The notes: generated by a model from the sequence alone, not told the origin. Positions 16,691 to 26,599 are shown, counted from the stretch's first letter. The stretch: 64,000 bases of DNA from an uncultured Lachnospiraceae bacterium (GCA_934320845.1 CAKRFU010000006.1:62001-126000); one strand, 5' to 3'. Numbers and translations: made by a program.

Positions 16691-17941
16691 ATGAATTATA
16701 TCGAACAACTCGGTGAAGCTGCAAAGAAAGCAAAAAAGAGTATTGCAACGGCATCGACAGCAAAGAAAGATGAAATTCTTGAAAAAATAGCACAGAATTT
16801 GAGAAAAAATATTGATGTTATACTTAGTGAAAATGAAAAAGACACAGCAATGGCAAAAGAGAATGGCATAACAGATGCTATGGTTGACAGACTGCGTCTT
16901 ACACCCGGAAGGATAAATGACATAGCTGACGCATGTATTTATCTGACAGGATTAAATGATCCTGTAGGTGAGGTTATTGAGGGATATACAAGACCAAACG
17001 GAATAAGGATTACAAAGACAAGGGTTCCGATGGGTGTCATCGGTATTATATTTGAGTCAAGACCGAATGTTACGGTGGATGCGGCAACTCTCTGCATAAA
17101 AAGTGGAAATGCGGCTATACTCAGAGGTGGAAAAGAGGCTATAAATTCAAACAAAATTCTTATGGATATAATGAGAAAATCGGTAGAAGAGTGTGGTCTT
17201 CCAAAAGATATAATTCAGCTTGTTGAGGATACTTCAAGAGAAAGCTCAAATCAGATGATGAAGGCAAACGGTTATATTGATGTACTTATTCCAAGAGGCG
17301 GAAAGGGACTTATAAAAGCTGTAGTTGAAAATGCAACTGTACCTGTTATAGAAACGGGAAGCGGCAACTGTCATATTTATATAGATGAAAGTGCTGATAT
17401 AGATATGGCTGTATCGGTTACAAACAATGGAAAGACACAGCGCCCGAGTGTATGTAATGCACTTGAGACATGCCTTGTACATAAATCAGCTGCAGAGGAA
17501 TTTCTTCCAAAACTCATGAATGAGTTTAAAAAGTTTGATGTAGATGTAAGGGGATGTGACAGAACGAGAGAAATACTCGGAGATAGCATAAAACAAGCGA
17601 CGGAGATTGATTATGCAACGGAGTTTGATGATTATATCATGGCTGTGAAAGTTGTAGATGATATAGATGAAGCTATTGAGCACATATCAAAATATTCTAC
17701 GGGACATTCAGAATGCATAATCACAAACAATCTTAAAAATGCTGAAAAGTTCCAGAGGGAGATTGACAGTGCGTGCGTATATGTAAACTGTTCGACAAGA
17801 TTTACAGATGGAGGCGAATTTGGATTTGGAGCTGAGATAGGAATATCAACACAGAGACTTCATGCAAGAGGACCTATGGGACTTAGGGAACTTACAACAA
17901 TGAAGTACCTTATAAACGGAGATGGACAGATAAGAAAATAA
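16691..17941 (+). CDS. proA: Glutamate-5-semialdehyde dehydrogenase (gamma-glutamyl phosphate reductase)
   Basis: A 416-residue NADPH-dependent enzyme, second step of proline synthesis from glutamate. The region GKTQRPSVCNALET carries the catalytic Cys, and PMGVIGIIFESRPNVT and LRGGKEAINSN are typical of the family. Start ATG 16691 follows ATGGAGGGGATTGACAG. proB, the usual partner kinase, is not adjacent, which is unusual; it must lie elsewhere. The gene ends 16 bp before an ABC transporter ATPase gene, so they may share a transcript. Confidence 0.96.
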   Translation: MNYIEQLGEAAKKAKKSIATASTAKKDEILEKIAQNLRKNIDVILSENEKDTAMAKENGITDAMVDRLRLTPGRINDIADACIYLTGLNDPVGEVIEGYTRPNGIRITKTRVPMGVIGIIFESRPNVTVDAATLCIKSGNAAILRGGKEAINSNKILMDIMRKSVEECGLPKDIIQLVEDTSRESSNQMMKANGYIDVLIPRGGKGLIKAVVENATVPVIETGSGNCHIYIDESADIDMAVSVTNNGKTQRPSVCNALETCLVHKSAAEEFLPKLMNEFKKFDVDVRGCDRTREILGDSIKQATEIDYATEFDDYIMAVKVVDDIDEAIEHISKYSTGHSECIITNNLKNAEKFQREIDSACVYVNCSTRFTDGGEFGFGAEIGISTQRLHARGPMGLRELTTMKYLINGDGQIRK

Positions 17942-17957
17942 TTTGAGAGAGAATAGG

Positions 17958-18776
17958 ATGGAATTGAAAATTGAAAAGCTCGTTAAAAGTTTTGAAGAAA
18001 AGAGCGTTATTAAGGGAGCAGAGTATTCTTTTGAAAAAGGAAAGATATATGGTCTGCTTGGAAGAAACGGAGCCGGAAAAACAACATTATTTAACTGTAT
18101 AAGCGGTGAGATGGATTTTGACAGCGGAAAAATCTATATTCAGGATGAAGAAAACAATGAGAGCATGGATTACGAAAAGATAGGATATGTCTATTCGACA
18201 CCGATACTCCCGGAATTTTTGACGGGATATGAGTTTATAAAATTTTTTACGGATATAAACAAAAAGAAAATAAAGAATATTAAAACACCGGAAGAGTATG
18301 CGGATATGGTCTGCCTTGAGAGAAGTGACCTTGACAAATTGATAAAAGGTTATTCGCATGGAATGAAAAACAAGATGCAGATGCTTGCGACAATTATTGC
18401 AAGTCCTGATATTATTCTTCTTGATGAACCACTCACTTCACTTGATGTTGTTGCTGCACATGAGATGAAGGAAATGCTCATGGATATGAAAAAAGATCAC
18501 ATCATCATATTTTCTACACATATACTTCAGCTTGCGAAGGATTTATGTGATGAGATAGTGCTGCTTCACGGAGGAAAACTATCAGGTGTGGCAGAAGAGA
18601 TTTACCACAGTGCGGATTTTGAAGAAAAACTTATGCAGATGCTCAGTTCAAATGAAGATATAAGCGGTGACGTTCAAGAAAATTCTGTTGATGCTATAGT
18701 GGAAACAGGCAGTGCAGGGAAGCCGCTGGACATTCAGACTACAGATACGGATTATGACCCGTATGATTATGATTAG
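17958..18776 (+). CDS. ABC transporter ATP-binding protein
   Basis: A 272-residue ATPase. Start ATG 17958 (MELKIEKLVKSF) is chosen over an upstream TTG at 17943 that lies 2 bp after proA. Walker A is GRNGAGKTT, Walker B IILLDEPLTSLD and the switch His is in STHIL. The signature motif reads YSHGMKNKM instead of LSGGQ, a variant seen in some exporter ATPases. A C-terminal tail of about 60 acidic residues extends past the core and ends DYDPYDYD. The following 566-residue membrane protein is the likely partner, together an export-type ABC system of unknown substrate. Confidence 0.85.
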   Translation: MELKIEKLVKSFEEKSVIKGAEYSFEKGKIYGLLGRNGAGKTTLFNCISGEMDFDSGKIYIQDEENNESMDYEKIGYVYSTPILPEFLTGYEFIKFFTDINKKKIKNIKTPEEYADMVCLERSDLDKLIKGYSHGMKNKMQMLATIIASPDIILLDEPLTSLDVVAAHEMKEMLMDMKKDHIIIFSTHILQLAKDLCDEIVLLHGGKLSGVAEEIYHSADFEEKLMQMLSSNEDISGDVQENSVDAIVETGSAGKPLDIQTTDTDYDPYDYD

Positions 18777-18832
18777 GAAAGAAGAGTATAAAAGCAATTT
18801 ACGTTGTATTAGATAGTGAAAGGGGAGCCTGA

Positions 18833-20533
18833 ATGTTTGAGTTGATGTATCAGCAGATGCAGGTAGCATTTGCCGAGAGAATAAACAAATTTATATATAC
18901 GATTAAGAGATTGCCGCTTATAGGTAAATGCATATCCGGGGAATTGTATGCCATGATATCGGTAAAAAGAAAGCTTGCTGTATTGGCTGCGATATGCTCT
19001 GTACTTGGGGATATATTGAACAAGCTTTGTTATTTTGTATTTGCCATAGTTATAGGGGTTGTTATAATAAATTTTGTAATAGTTGATGAGAAAGTCGGCT
19101 CCAGGGAATTAAGCACTGAAATATACTGGTTATTTTTCTTTATGAATTTTTTGCTCGGTTCATTTGTGAACAGCAGAATATGTGCCTGTGATGAAAAAGA
19201 TTATCTGCTAGTCGGACTTTTAAGGATAGATGCAAGAAAGTATTTTTTGTTAAAAGTGTTTAAGTCACAGATAACACAAATAATATATTATACGGTATTT
19301 ATGCTTATAACGCAATATTTCTTTGGCGGCAGTGTAAAAACAACATTGCTTTACATGACTGGCTTTGCGGCGTTTCGTTTTATAGGAGAAGCGTTGAGGC
19401 TTTACTTGAATGACAGGTTTGGTATGCCGTTTGTGGACAAGAACAAAATATTATATTATTTGTATAATGTCTATACTTTTGTTGTGTTTTGTGTGGCATA
19501 CGGAACAAATTTTGTGTTAGTGTTTCTGAAATATGTGCTGGAATTTAAAAATATTATATTTCCTGATATATGTGTCGTTGCCACAAACCCTGTATTTCTT
19601 GTGGTATCAGTTATTCTTGCGATAGTATCAATAAGATATATCGTGACTTACAAAGATTATCCGTTTGTTGCAAAGAGGCTTGCAGGATTTAATACGGTAA
19701 TGCAGCAGAAAGCCGCAGCAGAGGATGTCTCAAAAGTAAATAAAGATGTTGAGGCAGATGATCTTACGGAAAGAGAGACAGGTAAAAGAATTTTTGAAGA
19801 AAAACAGGGATATGAATACCTCAACGCAATATTTTTTGAGAGGCACAAAAGGATATTTTCAAAGCCTAGAAAGGTAAAGACAGTCATATCGTTTATTCTG
19901 ATGGCTGCCAGTATTGCAGCAATTGTTATATTCAAGGCAGGTTCAACGGTAAAGGAATTTAATGAATTTGCAGATGATTTGTGGAAAGCGATGGACGAGA
20001 TAATAACGATTTTGGTATTTATTATGTACTGCATAACATCAGGAAGAAGTATTACAAAGGCATTATTTTATAATTGTGACCATAGTCTTTTGAAATACGG
20101 ATATTACAGAAAGCCGGAAGCTATTTTGAAAAACTTCAGGATAAGGCTCAGATTTATGCTGAAAAATGAGCTTCCTATGGTTTTGGTTTTATGCGTTGGA
20201 TTTATAATCGATACGTTCCTGCTTGACAAGATTGACCAGTGGGTGAAGCTTTTATCAATAATAGGATGTATAATATTGTTAAGCATTTTTTATTCAGTGA
20301 TGTATCTGTGCATGTACTATATATTCCAGCCATATACAGAGGGGGGAAAGGAGACAGGCGTAGGATATTTGGTCTGTAAAGGTGTGATTTATATTGCATC
20401 ATATTCATGTTTACAGATAGACACGATTCCACAGTATTTTGTAAGTATAGTGCTGGTGGTAACGGTTGTGGGTCTTATCGCAGGTTATGCGCTTGCGTAT
20501 CTTATGGCACCTAAGCATTTTGTGCTGAAATAG
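18833..20533 (+). CDS. Large membrane protein, probable ABC exporter permease
   Basis: A 566-residue polytopic membrane protein with roughly twelve hydrophobic segments in two blocks (about residues 40-270 and 345-560), separated by a charged cytoplasmic region (about 285-340) rich in Lys, Glu and Asp. I recognise no catalytic motif. Its position 57 bp after an ABC ATPase gene and its twofold membrane layout suggest it is the fused permease of that transporter. Start ATG 18833 follows AAAGGGGAGCCTGA. Substrate unknown. Confidence 0.7.
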   Translation: MFELMYQQMQVAFAERINKFIYTIKRLPLIGKCISGELYAMISVKRKLAVLAAICSVLGDILNKLCYFVFAIVIGVVIINFVIVDEKVGSRELSTEIYWLFFFMNFLLGSFVNSRICACDEKDYLLVGLLRIDARKYFLLKVFKSQITQIIYYTVFMLITQYFFGGSVKTTLLYMTGFAAFRFIGEALRLYLNDRFGMPFVDKNKILYYLYNVYTFVVFCVAYGTNFVLVFLKYVLEFKNIIFPDICVVATNPVFLVVSVILAIVSIRYIVTYKDYPFVAKRLAGFNTVMQQKAAAEDVSKVNKDVEADDLTERETGKRIFEEKQGYEYLNAIFFERHKRIFSKPRKVKTVISFILMAASIAAIVIFKAGSTVKEFNEFADDLWKAMDEIITILVFIMYCITSGRSITKALFYNCDHSLLKYGYYRKPEAILKNFRIRLRFMLKNELPMVLVLCVGFIIDTFLLDKIDQWVKLLSIIGCIILLSIFYSVMYLCMYYIFQPYTEGGKETGVGYLVCKGVIYIASYSCLQIDTIPQYFVSIVLVVTVVGLIAGYALAYLMAPKHFVLK

Positions 20534-20579
20534 CTTATCATTAGTTATATATGAAAATGATATGGGAAAGGGAGTAATA

Positions 20580-21620
20580 ATGGCTAAAAATAAAAAATAC
20601 TACTTAAATGTGATATTTATGGCATTGCTTTTGGCAGCAGTATTTTATGTGCTTTTAAAAGACCAGGATTTAAATGACATATTAAATGCTATGAAGGGTG
20701 CAAAGAAGTTTGACATGATTCTTTCTATGTTTGCGGCACTTATCTATGTGATAATGGAAGGGATTTCCATGCAGATTATACTGCATTCTCTCGATTTCAA
20801 GAAACAGGGATTAAGGTGTATCAAGTATTCATTTATAGGATTTTTCTTTAATGCGATTACACCGTCTGCATCGGGTGGACAGCCAATGCAGGTCTACTAT
20901 ATGCATGAAGAGGGGATAAATGCGGGGGCATCTTCCGTGACACTTCTTTTCTGGACTATAATATACAAAGTAGTCCTTGTTGTATTTGAACTATATGTAT
21001 TTTTATTTCATTTTGATTTTGCCGTAAAATATATCGGTGGATATATGTGGCTTTTTATTGTCGGAATGGCAGTAAATGTGATTTCAATAGTTTTGTATAC
21101 CATAATAGTTTTTTCAAGAACAGGTGCAAAAAAACTTGCTTATATGGGAACGACAATGTTACATAAATTGAGGATAGTGAGACATAAGGAAAAAGCAGAG
21201 AAAAAACTTGATGCTCTTTTGGAGTCATATCAAGAGGGCGCAGAGTATATGCGTACTCATGGCAAGGTTGCAGTTGTTGTATTTTTTACAACCTGTGTAC
21301 AGAGAGTATCGTATTTTGCCGTAACATGGTTTGTATATACGGCATTAGGTGGAAATGGCTTTTCGGTATTGGAGATTATTATACTTCAAAGCTTTGTTTC
21401 TGTATGCATAGACATACTTCCATTTCCGGGTGGTGTTGGTGCAAATGAAGGTTTTTTTGTGGCTCTTTTTGCACCGGTTATGGGACACAGCATGGCAGTA
21501 TCAGCAATGCTTCTTAGCAGAGGGTCAAGTTTTTATGTTTTAGTTATAGTGAGTGCAGCAGTATCAATGTTTGCACAATTTCAGAATGTACGGAGGAGTA
21601 AATGTCAGAATACAAAATAG
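20580..21620 (+). CDS. Flippase-like membrane protein (LPG synthase transmembrane / UPF0104 family), paralogue 1
   Basis: A 346-residue membrane protein with about eight hydrophobic segments and the family hallmark FFFNAITPSASGGQPMQVYY near residue 90, plus a late PFPGGVGANEGFF stretch. The fold matches the transmembrane part of lysylphosphatidylglycerol synthases and the YbhN-like flippase family; the soluble aminoacyl-transfer domain of MprF is absent. Start ATG 20580 is used because AAAGGGAG precedes it directly; an ATG at 20562 covers that ribosome site. The end overlaps yigZ by 19 bp. A second paralogue lies at 24765. A lipid-transport role is inferred. Confidence 0.85.
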   Translation: MAKNKKYYLNVIFMALLLAAVFYVLLKDQDLNDILNAMKGAKKFDMILSMFAALIYVIMEGISMQIILHSLDFKKQGLRCIKYSFIGFFFNAITPSASGGQPMQVYYMHEEGINAGASSVTLLFWTIIYKVVLVVFELYVFLFHFDFAVKYIGGYMWLFIVGMAVNVISIVLYTIIVFSRTGAKKLAYMGTTMLHKLRIVRHKEKAEKKLDALLESYQEGAEYMRTHGKVAVVVFFTTCVQRVSYFAVTWFVYTALGGNGFSVLEIIILQSFVSVCIDILPFPGGVGANEGFFVALFAPVMGHSMAVSAMLLSRGSSFYVLVIVSAAVSMFAQFQNVRRSKCQNTK

Positions 21621-22249
21621 TTTATGAAGGCGGAAAAGGAGAAATTGTTGAAAAAAAATCAAGATTTATAGCAAATGTTTTTAAAGTTGAGAGCGAGGAT
21701 GAAGCTCTTGAAATTGTAGAACAGACAAGAAAAAAATACTGGGATGCAAGGCACAACTGTTTTGCGTATATCATTGGTGAAAACGGTCAGACAAAAAGAT
21801 GCAGTGATGATAAGGAACCGCAGGGAACGGCAGGAAAGCCGATACTTGAAGTGATTGAGGGTGCAGGGATAGTAAATATTCTTGTCATTGTCACAAGATA
21901 TTTTGGAGGAACTCTGCTTGGTACAGGGGGACTTGTAAGAGCGTATTCCGGAGCAACAAAAGAGGGGCTTGCAAACAGCAGCATTATTACTAAAGAGCAG
22001 GGAAAGAAATTTATAGTCGATACAGATTATAATGGTGTAGGCAAATTACAGTATATTGCTGCAAACATGCAGATAACGATAATGGATACACAGTACACTG
22101 ATAAGGTTATAATGACACTTATAGTACCGCTTGATAAATGTGATGAATTAAAGAAAAAGATTGTTGAAGCAACGGCGGGCAAGGCAGAGATTAATGACGA
22201 TGAACAAATTTATTTTGCAATGCTTGACGGTGAGCCGGTAATTTTTTAG
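21602..22249 (+). CDS. YigZ/IMPACT family protein
   Basis: A 215-residue protein of the YigZ (UPF0029) family. The N-terminal IMPACT domain shows EKKSRFIANVF, ARHNCFAYI, RCSDDKEPQGTAGKPIL and TRYFGGTLLGTGGLVRAYS, all well kept. The C-terminal part is the small ferredoxin-like domain. The precise biochemical role is uncertain; it is often called a translation-related regulator. Start ATG 21602 lies inside the end of the flippase-like gene, with ACGGAGGAGTAA as ribosome site, so translation is probably coupled. Confidence 0.9.
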   Translation: MSEYKIVYEGGKGEIVEKKSRFIANVFKVESEDEALEIVEQTRKKYWDARHNCFAYIIGENGQTKRCSDDKEPQGTAGKPILEVIEGAGIVNILVIVTRYFGGTLLGTGGLVRAYSGATKEGLANSSIITKEQGKKFIVDTDYNGVGKLQYIAANMQITIMDTQYTDKVIMTLIVPLDKCDELKKKIVEATAGKAEINDDEQIYFAMLDGEPVIF

Positions 22250-22263
22250 AAAGGCAGTAAGTT

Positions 22264-23580
22264 ATGGATTTATTTGAATATATGCGGGAACAAAGCAAAG
22301 AAGATGAATCACCTCTTGCATCAAGACTCAGACCAAAGACACTTGACGAGGTAGTGGGACAGCAGCATATTATCGGAAAAGGAAAACTTCTGTATCGTGC
22401 AATAAAAGCAGACAAACTTGGCTCAATAATATTTTACGGACCTCCGGGAACGGGAAAGACAACACTTGCAAAAGTCATTGCGAATACTACAAGTGCTGAA
22501 TTTTTACAGATAAATGCGACAAGTGCCGGAAAAAAGGATATGGAGGAAGTTATTGAGAAAGCAAAGAATAATGCCGGAATGTATGGAAAAAAAACTATTC
22601 TTTTTGTTGATGAGATTCATAGATTTAACAAAGGGCAGCAGGATTATCTGCTTCCGTTTGTCGAGGATGGCACTATTATTTTGATAGGTGCAACAACAGA
22701 AAATCCATATTTTGAAGTGAATGGTGCTCTTATATCAAGGTCGAGGATATTTGAATTAAAGTCATTACAGACAAAAGATATAAAAGAACTTATTCTCAGG
22801 GCAGTAAATGACAAAGAAAGAGGAATGGGTTCATATAATGCAAAAATAGATGATGATGCTCTTGAATTTCTTGCAGATATGGCAAACGGAGATGCGAGAG
22901 CAGCGTTAAATGCAATTGAACTTGGAATACTTACAACCGACAGATGCGAGGATGGTATTATTCATATAACACTTGAAGTTGTCGGGGAATGTATACAGAA
23001 AAGACCGGTAAGATATGATAAAACAGGTGATAATCATTACGATACAATATCAGCATTTATAAAAAGCATGAGAGGTTCAGACCCTGATGCCGCCGTTTAT
23101 TATCTTGCAAGGATGCTGTATGCGGGTGAGGATGTAAAGTTTATTGCAAGAAGAATAATGATATGTGCGGCTGAGGACGTATCAAATGCCGACCCGCAGG
23201 CACTTGTTGTGGCAGTGAGTGCGGCACAGGCAGTAGAAAGGCTTGGAATGCCTGAGGGACGGATAGTGCTTGCACAGGCAGCGGCATATGTTGCATCTGC
23301 CCCAAAGAGTAATTCGGCAATAATGGCTATAGATGATGCAATGGCATCTGTTCAGAATGAAAAGATAAGCGGTGTGCCAAATCATCTTAAAGATGCACAT
23401 TACAAGAGTGCAGGGAAACTTGGTCATGGAGATGGTTATAAATATGCACATGATTATCCTAATCATTATGTAAAACAGCAATATCTTCCGGATGAACTTG
23501 TTGGAAGAAAATTTTATATACCGTCGGAAAATGGCTATGAGAAGAATATCAGAGAATATTTTGATAAAATAACAAGTTAG
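22264..23580 (+). CDS. rarA: Replication-associated recombination protein RarA (MgsA)
   Basis: A 438-residue AAA+ ATPase that acts at stalled replication forks. Motifs: PKTLDEVVGQQHI near the start, Walker A FYGPPGTGKTT, Walker B LFVDEIHRFNKGQQD, sensor 1 GATTENPYFEV and the C-terminal RarA domain containing GSDPDAAVYYLARM and DAHYKSAGKLGHG. Length matches the family. Start ATG 22264 follows GAAAGGCAGTAAGTT, 14 bp after yigZ, so both are probably cotranscribed. Confidence 0.95.
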   Translation: MDLFEYMREQSKEDESPLASRLRPKTLDEVVGQQHIIGKGKLLYRAIKADKLGSIIFYGPPGTGKTTLAKVIANTTSAEFLQINATSAGKKDMEEVIEKAKNNAGMYGKKTILFVDEIHRFNKGQQDYLLPFVEDGTIILIGATTENPYFEVNGALISRSRIFELKSLQTKDIKELILRAVNDKERGMGSYNAKIDDDALEFLADMANGDARAALNAIELGILTTDRCEDGIIHITLEVVGECIQKRPVRYDKTGDNHYDTISAFIKSMRGSDPDAAVYYLARMLYAGEDVKFIARRIMICAAEDVSNADPQALVVAVSAAQAVERLGMPEGRIVLAQAAAYVASAPKSNSAIMAIDDAMASVQNEKISGVPNHLKDAHYKSAGKLGHGDGYKYAHDYPNHYVKQQYLPDELVGRKFYIPSENGYEKNIREYFDKITS

Positions 23581-23681
23581 GTTTTCAATAAAAACTGTAT
23601 GAGCGCAGCGAACAGAGCTGGAGCATTTGTTTAATGCTGAAAGAAAAAAATTTAGGAATTGTCGAATGTGAGGTGAAATGA

Positions 23682-24002
23682 GTGAAAAAAATAAAACAGA
23701 TTGCAGCAATTATAATGTGTCTAGTATTGGTTGGAATGTATGTGGCTTCGTTTATTGCGGCAATTTTTGCTAAGCCGCAGGCGCATGGTCTTTTTATGGG
23801 AAGTGTTGGTCTGACTATTATGTTACCGTTGCTTCTTTATGCATACACTATTATATACAGAGTTCTTCATCCAAATACATCTGATCATGAAGAAAAAGCA
23901 GATATTGATAGTAATGAAGAAGATGTGGACGATGATGACATTGATTTCGATGGGGATGACAATGATATTATCGAAGAAGAGGAAGATGATAACGATTTTT
24001 AG
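23682..24002 (+). CDS. Small two-helix membrane protein with acidic tail
   Basis: A 106-residue protein of unknown function starting at GTG 23682 (GTGAGGTG upstream). Two hydrophobic helices (about residues 5-30 and 40-60) are joined by a short loop. The last 40 residues are almost all Asp, Glu and Asn (EEDVDDDDIDFDGDDND and similar), an acidic cytoplasmic or external tail. It lies between rarA and the PAP2 gene in what looks like one transcription unit. Similar small acidic-tail membrane proteins are common in Clostridia without known role. Confidence 0.65.
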   Translation: MKKIKQIAAIIMCLVLVGMYVASFIAAIFAKPQAHGLFMGSVGLTIMLPLLLYAYTIIYRVLHPNTSDHEEKADIDSNEEDVDDDDIDFDGDDNDIIEEEEDDNDF

Positions 24003-24035
24003 CGGTATAAAAATAGGGACAAGGGAAATTAGATT

Positions 24036-24764
24036 ATGAGAGATAAAAGAGATAATATGAAAGATAAAACCGGATTTGCGATTTGGTATGAAAAAACGGT
24101 TGGAAAGCTGATACCAAAGCAGACAGTTATATCACTTATTTCATGCTTTGTATTAAATTCAGTGATATATACGGGAACACAGATACTTATGAAAAATGCG
24201 AAACATTACGATTTATCAACGAAGTTTGATAAGGAACTTCCATTTGTAAAGGAATGGATATATGTGTATCTTATCTGTTTTGCATTTTGGGCTGTCAATT
24301 ACATAATGATATCGAGAACAAAAAAGGAGCATTGGTATAAATTTGCAACCGGTGATTATCTGTCAAGACTTATATGCGGTGTATTTTTTATATTACTTCC
24401 AACGACAAATGCAAGACCTGAGGTTACAGGAAACGGAATTTCAAGTATACTTATGAGATTTGTATATACGATTGACCCGGCTACTGACCTTTTTCCATCA
24501 ATACACTGTCTTGTCAGCTGGATGTGTTTTATAGGTATAAGAAAACAAAAACATATACCGACATGGTATAAAGTTTTTTCAGCAGTGTTTGCAATAATGG
24601 TTTTTGCCTCGACACAGTTTACAAAACAGCATTATATTCTTGATGTGTTTGCAGGCGTGGCGATAGCGGAATTGTCTTATTTTATAGGAACACATACCAG
24701 CTTTTACAAGAGGATATGGAAATTATTTGACAAAGTAAACTATATAGTATTTGGGAGGGAATAG
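24036..24764 (+). CDS. PAP2-superfamily membrane phosphatase
   Basis: A 242-residue membrane protein with about six hydrophobic segments and the three phosphatase motifs: LPTTNARPEV (motif 1), FPSIHCLVSW (motif 2, SIH) and STQFTKQHYILD (motif 3, catalytic His and Asp). PAP2 enzymes remove phosphate from lipid phosphates or pyrophosphates such as phosphatidic acid. Its place among two flippase-like proteins and the PssA and Psd enzymes supports a phospholipid substrate. Start ATG 24036 follows AAGGGAAATTAGATT; an internal ATG at 24057 is possible. The stop is joined directly to the next start (24765). Confidence 0.85.
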   Translation: MRDKRDNMKDKTGFAIWYEKTVGKLIPKQTVISLISCFVLNSVIYTGTQILMKNAKHYDLSTKFDKELPFVKEWIYVYLICFAFWAVNYIMISRTKKEHWYKFATGDYLSRLICGVFFILLPTTNARPEVTGNGISSILMRFVYTIDPATDLFPSIHCLVSWMCFIGIRKQKHIPTWYKVFSAVFAIMVFASTQFTKQHYILDVFAGVAIAELSYFIGTHTSFYKRIWKLFDKVNYIVFGRE

Positions 24765-25790
24765 ATGGCAGGAACAAAGAAAAATATTTTTAATGCGGCA
24801 TTTTTGCTGCTGGTTCTTCTTATTACCCTCTACTCAGTATTTCACGGTGAAAATTTGTCTGAACTTTTGATGTACTTAAAGCAGGCAGATTTCAGATACT
24901 GGATACTTGGAGCAGTATTTGTAATCGGATTTATTGAATCTGAATCATTGATAATATATTATATGATGAAAGTTCTCGGTGAAAATGTAAAGCTTACGCA
25001 TTGTTTTTTATATTCATTTGTGGGATTTTTCTTTTCACTCATAACACCTTCAGCTACAGGAGGTCAGCCGGCACAGCTTTATTTTATGAAAAAAGATAAG
25101 TTATCGCTGCCGACATCTACGATGGTTCTGCTCATTGTAACAATAACATATAAACTTGTTCTGGTAGTGCTTGGACTTTTGGTGATGATATTGAGACCGG
25201 GGGCTGTGTGGGAATTTTTGAAACCTATATACGGATGGTGTTATTTGGGAATTTTCTTGAATGTTGTGTGTGTTTTTGGTATGCTTATACTTGTATTTCA
25301 TCCTACGCTTGCAAGCAGAATAGCATTATTTTGTGTGAGACTGTTTGACAGGATATTTAAGACAAATAAGGAAAAAAAGTATGGTGAACGCCTTGAAAGA
25401 GCGATGGAAAAGTACAGAAATGCGGCAGAATTTTTCTATAAAAATATAAGAGTTATAATAAATGTTTTTTTGATAACCTGCGTGCAGCGTTTTTTGTTGT
25501 TTGCGGTTACATATCTTGTATACAAGTCATTTATGCTCGATTTTGCAAGTGCAGGAGTTGTGATAACATTGCAGGGAATGATATCGGTTGCGGTTGATAT
25601 GCTGCCGCTGCCGGGCGGACTTGGTATAAGTGAAAAATTATTCAAGGATATATTTGGGTCGGTGTGCACACAGAAATATACATTGCCTGTTATGATAGTG
25701 AGCAGAGGACTTAGTTTTTATGTTCAGCTCGGAATAAGTGCAGTTATGACAATCGTTGCGTATCTGCGCATCGGGACAAATGATAAATAG
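24765..25790 (+). CDS. Flippase-like membrane protein (LPG synthase transmembrane / UPF0104 family), paralogue 2
   Basis: A 341-residue paralogue of the protein at 20580, with the same landmarks: SFVGFFFSLITPSATGGQPA near residue 88 and PLPGGLGISEKLF late on. It has about eight hydrophobic segments. ATG 24765 immediately follows the PAP2 stop, with GGGAGGGAA inside that gene, so translation is probably coupled. The tight link to a PAP2 phosphatase suggests they handle the same lipid, e.g. one moves it and the other dephosphorylates it; this is inference. Confidence 0.85.
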   Translation: MAGTKKNIFNAAFLLLVLLITLYSVFHGENLSELLMYLKQADFRYWILGAVFVIGFIESESLIIYYMMKVLGENVKLTHCFLYSFVGFFFSLITPSATGGQPAQLYFMKKDKLSLPTSTMVLLIVTITYKLVLVVLGLLVMILRPGAVWEFLKPIYGWCYLGIFLNVVCVFGMLILVFHPTLASRIALFCVRLFDRIFKTNKEKKYGERLERAMEKYRNAAEFFYKNIRVIINVFLITCVQRFLLFAVTYLVYKSFMLDFASAGVVITLQGMISVAVDMLPLPGGLGISEKLFKDIFGSVCTQKYTLPVMIVSRGLSFYVQLGISAVMTIVAYLRIGTNDK

Positions 25791-25858
25791 AAGCGAAAAG
25801 GGTGGCAGATGAGAAAGACAACAGAAGTGTTGTTTTCCAGAAAGAAATGAGGATAGTT

Positions 25859-26578
25859 ATGAAAGAGAATGTTAAGGAAAAGAAAATTACAGATAAGCTG
25901 ATAGGAGTTTATGATTATACAGTTATACTTACATATATCAGTCTTTTTATATCTGTTATAGGTATGACACAGGCAATGAATGGCAGATTCAGGACTGCTG
26001 TTACATGTCTTGCACTTTCAGGTCTTTGCGATATGTTTGACGGAAAGATAGCGAGAAGCAAGAAAAATAGAACAGATGATGAAAAATTGTACGGTGTCCA
26101 GATAGATTCACTTTGTGATGTTGTATGTTTTGGAATTTTTCCGGCACTCATATGTTTTCTTATAGGAGTGAGAGGACCTGTCGGAATTATTGTTATCGGA
26201 TATTATTGTGTATGTTCAGTCATAAGACTTGCATTTTTTAATGTGTTGGAGACAAGAAGGCAGCAGGTAGAGGAGGGAGCAAACAAGTATTATCATGGAC
26301 TTCCGATTACATCAATGGCAATTGTACTGCCACTTGTTTTTATGCTTCAGGTGTTTATAAGTGATTGTGTATTTGTAATTGTACTATACTTTGCACTTGC
26401 AATAGTGGGAACATTGTTTATAGTTGATTTCAAATTAAAAAAGCCTGACAATAAAACTCTTGTATTTTTGGTATTATTAGTGGCAGTTGCCGTAATAATA
26501 GTAGTTGTGTTCTCAAAATATAAAGTGCCTAAACCGCATTTTTTTGAGAAACCGCTTTGGAAACTTTTTAAATCATAA
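25859..26578 (+). CDS. pssA: CDP-diacylglycerol-serine O-phosphatidyltransferase
   Basis: A 239-residue membrane enzyme of the CDP-alcohol phosphatidyltransferase family. The catalytic motif is complete: D58xxDG(62)xxAR(66), then G79xxxD83xxxD87. It is followed by an hydrophobic C-terminal half. The serine specificity is inferred from the psd gene directly downstream, which decarboxylates phosphatidylserine. ATG 25859 is chosen because TGAGGA stands six bases upstream; longer readings begin at a GTG (25802) or ATG (25847). A strong terminator follows at 26600. Confidence 0.88.
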   Translation: MKENVKEKKITDKLIGVYDYTVILTYISLFISVIGMTQAMNGRFRTAVTCLALSGLCDMFDGKIARSKKNRTDDEKLYGVQIDSLCDVVCFGIFPALICFLIGVRGPVGIIVIGYYCVCSVIRLAFFNVLETRRQQVEEGANKYYHGLPITSMAIVLPLVFMLQVFISDCVFVIVLYFALAIVGTLFIVDFKLKKPDNKTLVFLVLLVAVAVIIVVVFSKYKVPKPHFFEKPLWKLFKS

Positions 26579-26599
26579 CGAATGCGGATAGGATAATAT

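Noticed and set aside
23182..23709. Open frame of 175 codons on the minus strand across the rarA end and gap
   Set aside because: rarA is complete on the plus strand and this frame has no recognisable feature; it also covers the start of the next plus-strand gene.
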